Below, one piece after another: positions 42,577-54,903 of a stretch of 64,000 bases of DNA. The position numbers were made by a program, and so were the translations under genes. Under the pieces are notes generated by a model. It was given only the letters and a program-made list of their open reading frames with translations. It had not been told where the DNA came from and did not search any database. Every line of letters starts with the position of its first letter. The stretch's first letter is position 1. Source of the stretch: Opitutus sp. (GTDB lineage Bacteria > Verrucomicrobiota > Verrucomicrobiia > Opitutales > Opitutaceae); contig JANPZY010000001.1 in assembly GCA_024707325.1 (NCBI GenBank), forward strand, positions 2,480,501 to 2,544,500, in the 5' to 3' direction.

Positions 42577-44217
42577 ATGCTGCAGCGAGCGCTGATATTG
42601 GCGGCGTTGGTGGGAATCGTGGCGCTGCCCTTTGTGCTGCGCCCGAGTCATCGCGCCGAAGGCGGTCGCACGGACGACACGCTCGTGATCATCACGCCGC
42701 ACAACGAGGCGATCCGTCACGAGTTCGCGCGCGGGTTTGCGCAGTGGTATCGTGAGCGCACGGGCCGCACGGTCGCGATCGACTGGCGCGTGATCGGCGG
42801 CACGAGTGAGATCAGCCGGTTTCTCGAGTCGGAGTATGTGGCGTCGTTTCGCCTGCTCTGGACGGGAAGGATGAAACGTCCATGGAGTCTCGAAGTGCAG
42901 GCCGGTTTTGCCAATGCGCGACTCTCGGCGGATGCGCCCGCGGAAGCTCGAGAGGCGCGGGAAGTGTTTCTCGCGAGCGATGTGAGTTGCGGGATCGATC
43001 TGTTTTTCGGCGGAGGAAGTTACGATTTCATCCAGCAAGCCGAAGCGGGGCGACTCGTGCCGACGCGGGTGGTGGAAAACCATCCGGATTGGTTTCGTCC
43101 GGACGTGATGCCGGCGGTGTTTGCGGGCGAACCGTTTCGCGACTCGCAGTCACGCTGGATCGGCAACGTGCTGAGCAGTTACGGCATTCTCTACAATCGC
43201 GACGCACTGACGCGTCTCGGCATCGAGAACGAGCCGATGCACTGGAGCGATCTCGCTGATCCGCGACTCGTGGGACAGGTTGCGCTCTCGGATCCGACGA
43301 AGAGCAGCTCGATCGCGAAGGCGTTTGAAAATCTCATCCAGCAGCAAATGCAGATCCGGCTCGCGGCGCTGCGTCGGGAGTTGCCCGGCGCGAGTGTCGA
43401 AGTCCTGGAGCGCCGAGCGGTGGCCGAAGGCTGGATCGCTGGTCTGCAACTGCTGCAACGCATCGGAGCCAACGCGCGGTATTTCACCGACAGCTCGCAA
43501 AAGCCGCCGATCGACGTGGCGCAGGGCGATTGCGCGGCGGGCATCTGCATCGATTTCTACGGACGTTCGCAGGCGGAGGTCGCGGCGCTGCGCAGCAAGA
43601 GTCGGCCACGGCTGGGCTTCATCAGCCCGCCGGGCGGCACGGTGAGTTCGGTGGATCCGATCGCGATCTTGCGCGGCGCGCCGCATCGCGAAGTCGCGGA
43701 AGCATGCATCGAATTCACGCTGTCGCCGGAGGGCCAGAAACTCTGGAATCTGCGTCCCGGCACGCCCGGTGGACCGGAACGCTTCGCGCTGCGGCGTTTG
43801 CCGGTGCGGCGCGATTTCTACAAGGACGCGGCCGTGGACGCGTTGCGCAGCGATCCGGGCGTGAATCCGTATGCGGAAGGCGAAGCGCTGGTGTATCGCC
43901 CAACGTGGACCGCGGGCGTCTTTCGCGAGATGGCGTTTATCATTCGAGTGATGGCGCTCGATTGCCACGGTGAGCTCGTCGACGCGTGGCGCGCTCTCGA
44001 CCGTGCGGGTATGCCGGCGGACGCGCTGGCGGTGATGCAGGATCTTTCGCTGGTGAGTTACGATCGCGTGAACGAAGTCATCCGTCCGCGTCTGCGCGCG
44101 AAGAACAAGGTCGAGGAGCTGAAACTCGCACGCGAACTCGGCGATGCGTTTCGCGCGAATTATCGCGAAGCGAAGCGGATGGCCGAGCAGCGCGGCGCGG
44201 TGGCGGTGAACCGCTGA
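42577..44217 (+). CDS. Extracellular solute-binding protein (iron-type ABC)
   Basis: DDTLVIITPHNEAIRHEFARGFAQWYRERTGRTVAIDWRVIGGTSEISRFL...GFISPPGGTVSSVDPIAILRGAPHREVAEACIEFTLSPEGQKLW. Confidence 0.85.
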   Translation: MLQRALILAALVGIVALPFVLRPSHRAEGGRTDDTLVIITPHNEAIRHEFARGFAQWYRERTGRTVAIDWRVIGGTSEISRFLESEYVASFRLLWTGRMKRPWSLEVQAGFANARLSADAPAEAREAREVFLASDVSCGIDLFFGGGSYDFIQQAEAGRLVPTRVVENHPDWFRPDVMPAVFAGEPFRDSQSRWIGNVLSSYGILYNRDALTRLGIENEPMHWSDLADPRLVGQVALSDPTKSSSIAKAFENLIQQQMQIRLAALRRELPGASVEVLERRAVAEGWIAGLQLLQRIGANARYFTDSSQKPPIDVAQGDCAAGICIDFYGRSQAEVAALRSKSRPRLGFISPPGGTVSSVDPIAILRGAPHREVAEACIEFTLSPEGQKLWNLRPGTPGGPERFALRRLPVRRDFYKDAAVDALRSDPGVNPYAEGEALVYRPTWTAGVFREMAFIIRVMALDCHGELVDAWRALDRAGMPADALAVMQDLSLVSYDRVNEVIRPRLRAKNKVEELKLARELGDAFRANYREAKRMAEQRGAVAVNR

Positions 44218-44274
44218 GCGAAACTGTCGCGCGGTATTTCGCGCCCTGATTTCGGCGGCGGAGCAGGCGAGTAG

Positions 44275-48017
<3,743 letters not shown>

Positions 48018-48032
48018 GGATCGAAGCGTCCG

Positions 48033-48701
48033 CTAGAGTTGCGCAAACGCGGCGACGAAACGCGGGCGATCCTGCGCTTTGAAGAAGGACGTGCCGGCGA
48101 CGAATGTATCCGCGCCAGCCTGACGACAGAGCGGGGCAGTTTTGAGATCGATACCGCCGTCGACTTCGAGGCGAAAGCTCAGTCCGCGGGCCGAGCGCCA
48201 GCCGGAGAGTTTTTCCAGCTTCGCCAGCATGTCCTCACGGAACGGCTGGCCGCCAAAGCCAGGCTGCACGGTCATCACGAGCACGAGATCGACGATCGGC
48301 AGGAGCGACTCGACCGCTTCGGCTGGCGTGCCGGGATTCAAGACAATGCCGCACTGACAACCGAGCTCGCGGATCCGTTGGAGCGTGGCGCGATGGTCGT
48401 AAGCGGGTTCGATGTGGACGCTAATGAGATTGGCGCCGGCGCGGGCGAAGGCCTCCACATACTTGTGGGGCTCGGCGAGCATCAGATGCGTGTCGAAAAA
48501 GAGTTTCGATCCGTGCGCCCGCAACGCGGCGAGCATCTGCGGCCCAAACGTCAGGTTCGGCACGAAATGGCCGTCCATGATGTCGAGGTGGATCCACGCA
48601 GCGCCAGCTTCGGCGACGACGTGCGCGCTGGCCGCGAGATCGGCGTGATCGCCGGCCAGGATGGAAGGGGCGAGAATGGGAGTCAGCGCACTCACGATCA
48701 C
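48033..48701 (-). CDS. rpe: Ribulose-phosphate 3-epimerase
   Basis: LAPSILAGDHADL, WIHLDIMDGHFVPNLTFGP, VLVMTVQPGFGGQPF, EVDGGI; GTG start inferred. Confidence 0.94.
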   Translation of the reverse strand: MIVSALTPILAPSILAGDHADLAASAHVVAEAGAAWIHLDIMDGHFVPNLTFGPQMLAALRAHGSKLFFDTHLMLAEPHKYVEAFARAGANLISVHIEPAYDHRATLQRIRELGCQCGIVLNPGTPAEAVESLLPIVDLVLVMTVQPGFGGQPFREDMLAKLEKLSGWRSARGLSFRLEVDGGIDLKTAPLCRQAGADTFVAGTSFFKAQDRPRFVAAFAQL

Positions 48702-49207
48702 CAAACGTCGAGCACGGTGTGAGTGATTTTTTGCGCGAGCGAGTCGGCCAGAAGCGGCAGCGTCTGATACTCCGCCTGCAATTGTCCGCCATCGGTGAAG
48801 GCGTCGCGCGTCGCTTCGACCCGGCGCGCGGAGAAGAGCGTGTCGCCGTTGTTCAGGCGCAGCGTGCAATCGACGCCGAGCACGAGCGCGAACTTGCGGG
48901 CACGACCGGGATCCTGCTCGAGCAACGAGGAAACGTCGCGGCGGAATTCTTTCACGACCACGCGAAGCACCGCGTCGGCTTCGGCGGCGGAGTTAACGAG
49001 CACGACGCGCCCATCGCGCGCGAAGGCCTCGCGAATCTGCGTCGAGAGCAGGGCGCGAGCCTGCGGCACCGTGGTCTCGTTTTCCACCGGCTCGACGTAG
49101 AGTGTCGTGAAGGCGAGCTTGCCCTCCGTGCCGAGTTGATAGTGCGAGCAGCCGCCGAGAACGAAGGCGAGGCCGCAGGAAAGAAGCGCGAGGAGCCGCA
49201 GAGTCAT
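48698..49207 (-). CDS. lptE: LptE-like lipoprotein
   Basis: MTLRLLALLSCGLAFVLGGCSHYQLGTEGKLAFTTLYVEPVENETTVPQARALLSTQIREAF. Confidence 0.75.
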   Translation of the reverse strand: MTLRLLALLSCGLAFVLGGCSHYQLGTEGKLAFTTLYVEPVENETTVPQARALLSTQIREAFARDGRVVLVNSAAEADAVLRVVVKEFRRDVSSLLEQDPGRARKFALVLGVDCTLRLNNGDTLFSARRVEATRDAFTDGGQLQAEYQTLPLLADSLAQKITHTVLDVW

Positions 49208-49285
49208 GCTGTCGCCAGTGGATGCGGCGCAGGCGAAGGGCGCAAGTTCAGGTTGGCCCTGATCGCCGTCGAAAATGCGGCCCGA

Positions 49286-50338
49286 TCAGAAGAAGAAGAA
49301 ACGTTTCTTCTTCTTCGGAGCGTCGGGCGTGTTGGGCTTCGGCTGACCGTTGGCGAGAGCTTCGACCACCGCGAGCTGCTGACGGGCGCGCTCGGCGACG
49401 GGAGAATCGGGATAGGCGGTGATCGCTTCGTTGTAGAAGACTTTCGCCGCGGTGAGATTCTTCCGCTTTTTGAAGTAGTAATCGGCGATCGTCATTTTGC
49501 TCTCGGCGAGCACCTGCTTCATCTGATCCAGACCGGCCGCGGCGGTGCCGACGTGCTGGTCGTTGGGGAAAAGGATCATGAAGTCCTGGAAATACGTGAT
49601 CGCTTCCTTCGTGGAGCCTTGATCGTAGTTCGGACCGTCGACGAGCTGGGCGTGCGTCTGCGCGAGGCGGAGGTAGGCGTCGGGCGCGAGCAGCGACTGC
49701 GAGTAGTTGTTGATCATGCGATCGAGCGCGTCGATCGCCTCTTCCGTGTTGCGGAGCTTCAGGTGGCCGCGCGCGATGTTCATCAGCGCGAGCGGAGCGT
49801 AGTCGCTATACGGAGCGTTGCGGAGAATGAGCTCGAAATAGCCGATCGCGCGTTCGCGGCTCGTGAAACCGGGGAGCCAGCCCCAGTAGCGCGGGCGGGC
49901 GCCGTCGAGCAGCGCGCTGGCGATGCGGTATTCCTCGCCGACGACTTCGTTGAAGCGCTTGTTGTTCGGGTAGCGCTGGATCGTGTTCTGAAACGCGATG
50001 AAGGAGCGGTGATACTGCTTGCGAGCGAGATACAGCTTGCCGGAACGGTAGTAGGCTTCGGGCGCGTAGATGGAGGAGCTGTATTTCTTGGTGACCTTCT
50101 TGTAGGCGCGGATGGCGCTGCCGCGGCTTCCGCGTTCCTCGGCACGACGGCCCTTGTTCATCAAGTCGAGTGCACGGCGGCTGTCGGACCCGGAGAGTTC
50201 CGAGAGAACGCCACCTTCGATGCGCCAGCCGGACTCAGGCGTCCAGACGATGTCGCCGCGGGCGGACCCGGCAAAAAGACACACGAACGCAAACAGGAAA
50301 CAGAGGGCGCCGGACGCGCGGACAAACGAGGTAAACAT
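49286..50338 (-). CDS. bamD: BamD-like outer membrane assembly protein
   Basis: TPR-rich RRAEERGSRGSAIRAYKKVTKKYSSSIYAPEAYYRSGKLYLARKQYHRSFIAFQNTIQRYPN; C-terminus KKKKRFFFF. Confidence 0.82.
   Translation of the reverse strand: MFTSFVRASGALCFLFAFVCLFAGSARGDIVWTPESGWRIEGGVLSELSGSDSRRALDLMNKGRRAEERGSRGSAIRAYKKVTKKYSSSIYAPEAYYRSGKLYLARKQYHRSFIAFQNTIQRYPNNKRFNEVVGEEYRIASALLDGARPRYWGWLPGFTSRERAIGYFELILRNAPYSDYAPLALMNIARGHLKLRNTEEAIDALDRMINNYSQSLLAPDAYLRLAQTHAQLVDGPNYDQGSTKEAITYFQDFMILFPNDQHVGTAAAGLDQMKQVLAESKMTIADYYFKKRKNLTAAKVFYNEAITAYPDSPVAERARQQLAVVEALANGQPKPNTPDAPKKKKRFFFF
49289..49316. repeat. Perfect 28-bp palindrome at the 3' end of bamD
   Basis: GAAGAAGAAGAAACGTTTCTTCTTCTTC is its own reverse complement. 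Confidence 0.95.
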
Positions 50339-50347
50339 GAAGAGGTT

Positions 50348-51337
50348 TTACCAGCGAATCAGCGCGCTTCCGTAGGTCAAGCCCGCCCCAAACGCGACAA
50401 GGAGAGAGATGTCGCCTGCGCGAATCCGACCCGCGCGGCGGGCTTCATCGAGGGCGAGAGGGATCGAGGCCGCCGAGGTATTGCCGTAGCGGTCGACGTT
50501 TACGAAGAAACGTTCCATCGGCAGCTCGAGATATTGGGAGATCGCATCGATGATGCGCAAATTCGCCTGGTGGGGAATCACGAGCGCGATCTGATCAGCC
50601 CGCAGTTTGTGTTGTTCCAGAATATCCCGGGCGGATTCGTCCATCGCGCGGACCGCGAGTTTGAAGATCTCCTTGCCCTTCATCTGGAGATAGCGGCGCT
50701 CCGTCGTGGCCGAGCTTTGGAACAACGGGTCGGAAGGCGTGGAGCCGATCGCGAGCAGCGCGGCATTTTCGCCGGAGGCGCCGAGCTTGATGCCGAGAAT
50801 ACCGACATCGGGCTGCTCGGACGCGCCCAAAACCACCGCACCGGCGCCGTCGCCGAAAAGCACGCAGGTCGTGCGATCGCGCCAATCCACGACGGAAGAA
50901 AGTTTTTCCGCTCCGATCACGAGCGCGCAGCGATAGCGGCCCGAGTTGAGCATGGCGCTCGCCACGTCGAGCGCGTAGATGAATCCGGTGCAGGCGGCGT
51001 TGACGTCGAAGCAGGGAACGTCGCTGCGAATGCCGAGCTTGTGCTGCACGAGGCAGGCAGTGGCGGGCATCGGCGAATCGGGCGTGACCGTCGCAACGAT
51101 CACCAAGTCGACATCGGTGGGGGTAAGTTTGGCGTCGGCGAGAGCCGCACGCGCGGCCTCGACCGCGAGATCGGAGGTGAGCTCCGTCTCGCCGGCAATG
51201 CGACGCTCACGAATACCGGTCCGGGTGCGGATCCATTCGTCGGAGGTTTCAACGACCGTGGAAAGTTCGTCGTTGGTCAGAACGCGAGACGGAGCGTAGG
51301 AACCTGAGCCCAGGATGACGGTAGAGACGTGGCCCAT
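50348..51337 (-). CDS. fabH: 3-oxoacyl-ACP synthase III
   Basis: ILGSGSYAPSRVLTNDELS, DVNAACTGFIYALDVA, LVIPHQANLRIIDA, YGNTSAASIPLALDEA. Confidence 0.96.
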   Translation of the reverse strand: MGHVSTVILGSGSYAPSRVLTNDELSTVVETSDEWIRTRTGIRERRIAGETELTSDLAVEAARAALADAKLTPTDVDLVIVATVTPDSPMPATACLVQHKLGIRSDVPCFDVNAACTGFIYALDVASAMLNSGRYRCALVIGAEKLSSVVDWRDRTTCVLFGDGAGAVVLGASEQPDVGILGIKLGASGENAALLAIGSTPSDPLFQSSATTERRYLQMKGKEIFKLAVRAMDESARDILEQHKLRADQIALVIPHQANLRIIDAISQYLELPMERFFVNVDRYGNTSAASIPLALDEARRAGRIRAGDISLLVAFGAGLTYGSALIRW

Positions 51338-51366
51338 TGAAAGGTGACTCGGCGGGAGGGCGGCGG

Positions 51367-52422
51367 TCAGGCGACCGGCTGCGCCAGGAGTTCGTTGACG
51401 CGGGCGACGTCAGCTTCGATGCGGTGGTTCATATCCGCCTTGATGATCTGGCTGGCCGCATGGATGGCGCTCTTGATCGCGTGGCGGTTCGAGGATCCGT
51501 GAGCTTTGAGAATATTCCCGCGCAGACCGAGCAGCGGGGCGCCGCCGTAGCGTTCGGGATTGATGCGCTCTTTCAACGCACTGAAGGCACCTTTGGAGAG
51601 CAGGGCGCCGGTGGCGCGCATTGGATTCGCGCGGAGTTCTTCCTTCAACATTCCCGAGAAGAACTTCACGAGCGACTCCCAGCTCTTGATCATGATGTTG
51701 CCGACGAAACCGTCGCAAACGACGACGTCGACATGTTCGGCGAATACCTGGAAGCCCTCGATGGGGCCGACGTAGTTCACGAACTCGCCGGCGCGGCGGA
51801 GTTGCTCGTGCGTTTCGGTGATGAGGGTGTTTCCTTTGCCCTCTTCGGTGCCGATCGTCATCAGGCCGATGCGCGGCGAGCGAATGCCCAGCATGACGCG
51901 ACAATAGTGGCTGCCGAGGATGGCGTTGTGCACCAGGTGTTCGGGCTTGGCCTCGGGATTGGCGCCCGCATCGATGAGGACAAAATGACCGTTTTCGCGC
52001 GGCACGACCGCGGCGAGGGCGGGGCGGGCGACGCCTTCCATCGTGCGGAGGCGCAGCGTGCCGGTCGCCATCAGGGCGCCGGTATTGCCGCAGCTCACCA
52101 CGACCGAGGCTTCGCCATTTTTCACCAGCTCGATCGCACGCACCATCGAAGAATCCTTCTTCTTCTTGAGCGCCATGAGCGGCTTGTCGTCCATCGTGAC
52201 GACTTCCGAAGCGTGGTGCACGCGCAAACCATTCCGGCCGGCAAGGCCGGCAGTGCGCAGCAAAGGCTCCAACACGGACTCGTTACCGACGAGCGTGATC
52301 GGATTCAGGGTCGGGTAGTGGCGAAGCGCTAATTTGACGGCTTCGACGACTTCCGCCGGACCCATGTCGCCGCCCATCGCATCGACTGCGATGCGCGCCT
52401 TGTCGCCGTGTAGTGGGCTCAT
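51367..52422 (-). CDS. plsX: Phosphate acyltransferase PlsX
   Basis: RIAVDAMGGDMGPAEVVEAV, SCGNTGALMATGTLRLRTMEGVARPAL, VVCDGFVGNIMIKSWE. Confidence 0.96.
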   Translation of the reverse strand: MSPLHGDKARIAVDAMGGDMGPAEVVEAVKLALRHYPTLNPITLVGNESVLEPLLRTAGLAGRNGLRVHHASEVVTMDDKPLMALKKKKDSSMVRAIELVKNGEASVVVSCGNTGALMATGTLRLRTMEGVARPALAAVVPRENGHFVLIDAGANPEAKPEHLVHNAILGSHYCRVMLGIRSPRIGLMTIGTEEGKGNTLITETHEQLRRAGEFVNYVGPIEGFQVFAEHVDVVVCDGFVGNIMIKSWESLVKFFSGMLKEELRANPMRATGALLSKGAFSALKERINPERYGGAPLLGLRGNILKAHGSSNRHAIKSAIHAASQIIKADMNHRIEADVARVNELLAQPVA

Positions 52423-52454
52423 CTCGCCTGAAGCGGTGAGACGGCGGAGCGAAC

Positions 52455-52634
52455 TCAGACCTCGACGTTGAGGACTTGGCGGCCGCGATACATTCCGTTC
52501 TTCGGATTCACGCGGTGAGGACGGAAGGTGCTGCCGTCGGTCGGGTCTTTGGCGAATTCAGGAGCCTTGAAAGCGTTGGCGGCGCGGCGATTGGCGCTGC
52601 GGCGTTTGGACTGCTTGCGTTTCGGATTGGCCAT
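52455..52634 (-). CDS. rpmF: 50S ribosomal protein L32
   Basis: 59 aa MANPKRKQSKRRSANRRAANAFKAPEFAKDPTDGSTFRPHRVNPKNGMYRGRQVLNVEV; below ORF-track cutoff; adjacent to plsX as usual. Confidence 0.93.
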   Translation of the reverse strand: MANPKRKQSKRRSANRRAANAFKAPEFAKDPTDGSTFRPHRVNPKNGMYRGRQVLNVEV

Positions 52635-52765
52635 GGGAGTGCGAGTTTAAAAGGACAGTGGGCGCCTGCTGAAAACGCCGCTGGTTGAGATTGAAAAGGT
52701 TCGGAGTAAAGAGGCGGGTCTGGACGCGTCAAGCGCCATTGTCTCCGCCGGAGCGCAGCTCGCGC

Positions 52766-53812
52766 TCAGAGCCACATCAGGACGGCGAGAATCGCGGCAA
52801 ACGCGAGCCGGTAATAGGCAAACGCCGCCATGCCGTGACGTGACAACCAACCCACCAGAAAGCGCACGGCGAGGGCCGCCGTGATGGCCGCGACCACGCA
52901 CCCGAATAGCACGTGTGACCAGCCGAAAATCGCGATCATGGCCGTGCCGGACGAATAGCTCTTGTAGACCGTCGCAGCGGTCAGGGTCACCAAACCGAGC
53001 AGGAAACTGAACTCCGCCGCACGTCGCGGTTCGAGTCCGGCGAAGTAGCCACCGATGATCGTCATCATCGACCGGCTCATCCCCGGCCACATCGCGAAAC
53101 ACTGCAGAACTCCGATCTGCAACGCATGCCGCACCGAAAGCTCGCTGGTCGGCGCCGCCGAGAGCACCCGTTTCTTCCGCCAGCGCTCGGCCGCAAGGAT
53201 GAGAAACGCACCCACGACCAGCGCCGCGATCACTGTCTTCACCGAAAACAAGGTGTCGATCCAATCGCGGATGAGCAGTCCGATCACCGCCGCCGGCAAA
53301 AACGCCACGATCAAATTGATCAACAGTTTCAGCCCGGCGGGATCCTTTCCGAACAGCCCCAGCACCATCGAGCGAAGTTGTTTCCAATAAAGCAAGGCCA
53401 CCGCCGCGATCGCGCCAAACTGGATCACGATCACATAGGTGTCCGCCGCGAGTTTCATCGTCAGCGGCACGCCTTCCGGTCGTTTTTCCGAGGGCGGTTT
53501 GAACCAAAGCATCTCGCCGTCCGCTCCGCGCAACGGCTCTTCCGACTCCAGTTTCAGGAGGTGATTCGCGATGATCAGGTGGCCGGTGGAAGACACCGGC
53601 AGATACTCCGTGAGTCCTTCGACCGCGCCGAGCACCAGCGCATCCATCAACGACAACTCCGCGAGCGGTCCACCCGACTGCGTCGCCGGCTCGCGCGTTT
53701 CCGCCGATGGCAGCACAGGCTCCGCTGCAGCGGAGAAGGTGATGAGCAGGAAAAGGATGGAGAGGAAGCGACGCACGAGCGCGTTGGTTTCAAGTTTCAC
53801 CAGTCGGAGCAA
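52766..53812 (-). CDS. uppP: Undecaprenyl-diphosphatase
   Basis: DALVLGAVEGLTEYLPVSSTGHLIIA, CFAMWPGMSRSMMTIIGGYFAGLEPRRAAEFSFLLGL. Confidence 0.94.
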   Translation of the reverse strand: MLRLVKLETNALVRRFLSILFLLITFSAAAEPVLPSAETREPATQSGGPLAELSLMDALVLGAVEGLTEYLPVSSTGHLIIANHLLKLESEEPLRGADGEMLWFKPPSEKRPEGVPLTMKLAADTYVIVIQFGAIAAVALLYWKQLRSMVLGLFGKDPAGLKLLINLIVAFLPAAVIGLLIRDWIDTLFSVKTVIAALVVGAFLILAAERWRKKRVLSAAPTSELSVRHALQIGVLQCFAMWPGMSRSMMTIIGGYFAGLEPRRAAEFSFLLGLVTLTAATVYKSYSSGTAMIAIFGWSHVLFGCVVAAITAALAVRFLVGWLSRHGMAAFAYYRLAFAAILAVLMWL

Positions 53813-53856
53813 ATTTATTTGCCGAGCGAGTCACGTCCGCCTGACTCGTTACCCGA

Positions 53857-54903
53857 ATGTCTCATCTGGCTGACTTCACCGCCACACTTGCCTCGGGACG
53901 CGATCTGCCGATCGACGCCATCGAGGGGATCGCCCGCGCTCTCGCCGAACCGGAAATAGCCGAAACCTCGAAATGCGATTTTCTCGCCGCGCTCGCGCAG
54001 AAAGGTGAAACCGCGGCCGAAGTCGCGGCCTTTGCCCGCGCGTTTCGCGCGCGCGCCATCGATCCCGGCGTCTCGGCCTGGTCCGAGCGCGCCATCGATA
54101 TCGTCGGCACCGGCGGCGATCACGCCGGAGGTTTCAACGTATCGAGCATGGTGGTGTTGGTGCTGGCGAGTTGTGGTGTGACGGTGATGAAGCACGGCAA
54201 TCGAGGAATCACGTCCAAGTGCGGCAGTGCAGACATCTTGTCCGCCCTCGGGTTCGATCTTGCTGCCTCGCCCGAGAAGCTCCGCGCCGCGCTCGACGCA
54301 CTCGGCTACGTTTTCTTTTTCGCGCCCGCTTATCATCCGGCGTTCAAACACATCGCCCCCGTCCGCAAGGCGCTCGCGGCGCGCGGTCAGCGCACGATCT
54401 TCAACATCCTCGGCCCGCTCATCAATCCCGGACGTCCCGCGCACGTCGTCCTCGGGGTGTTTTCGCCGACGTGGGTGCCGCGTCTCGCCGACGCGCTGCA
54501 CGAACTCGGCACGGGCGCCTCGCTTTCCGTCCACGGCATCATCGACGACAAACGCGGCATCGATGAACTCACCACCGCGACGCGCAATCTCGTCCGCGGT
54601 GCGGGCCGGCTTTCCTCCATCGACGCCGAGTGGCGCGCGGAGGATTTCGGTCTCACGAGTGCGCCGTTCGAAGATCTCGTGGGCGGCGATCTCGACGCCA
54701 ATCTCGCCATCGTTAACGCGATTCTCGAGGGCCGCGGTCCGCGCGGTCTCGTCGACACGATCGTGCTCAACGCCGCCATCGCGATGTGGGTGACAGGTCG
54801 CGTGACCGATGCACGCGAAGGCATTCCGCTCGCCCGCGAAGCGCTGCTTGGCGGCGCGGTGGCCAAGAAGATCGCGGCGACGCGCGAGTTTTTCCGTTCA
54901 TGA
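53857..54903 (+). CDS. trpD: Anthranilate phosphoribosyltransferase
   Basis: DIVGTGGDHAGGFNVSSMVVLVLASCGVTVMKHGNRGITSKCGSADILSALG, FNILGPLINPGRP. Confidence 0.95.
   Translation: MSHLADFTATLASGRDLPIDAIEGIARALAEPEIAETSKCDFLAALAQKGETAAEVAAFARAFRARAIDPGVSAWSERAIDIVGTGGDHAGGFNVSSMVVLVLASCGVTVMKHGNRGITSKCGSADILSALGFDLAASPEKLRAALDALGYVFFFAPAYHPAFKHIAPVRKALAARGQRTIFNILGPLINPGRPAHVVLGVFSPTWVPRLADALHELGTGASLSVHGIIDDKRGIDELTTATRNLVRGAGRLSSIDAEWRAEDFGLTSAPFEDLVGGDLDANLAIVNAILEGRGPRGLVDTIVLNAAIAMWVTGRVTDAREGIPLAREALLGGAVAKKIAATREFFRS

Noticed and set aside
48719-51307. 862-aa plus-strand ORF
   Set aside because: Antisense to lptE-bamD-fabH, which are clearly coding on the minus strand.
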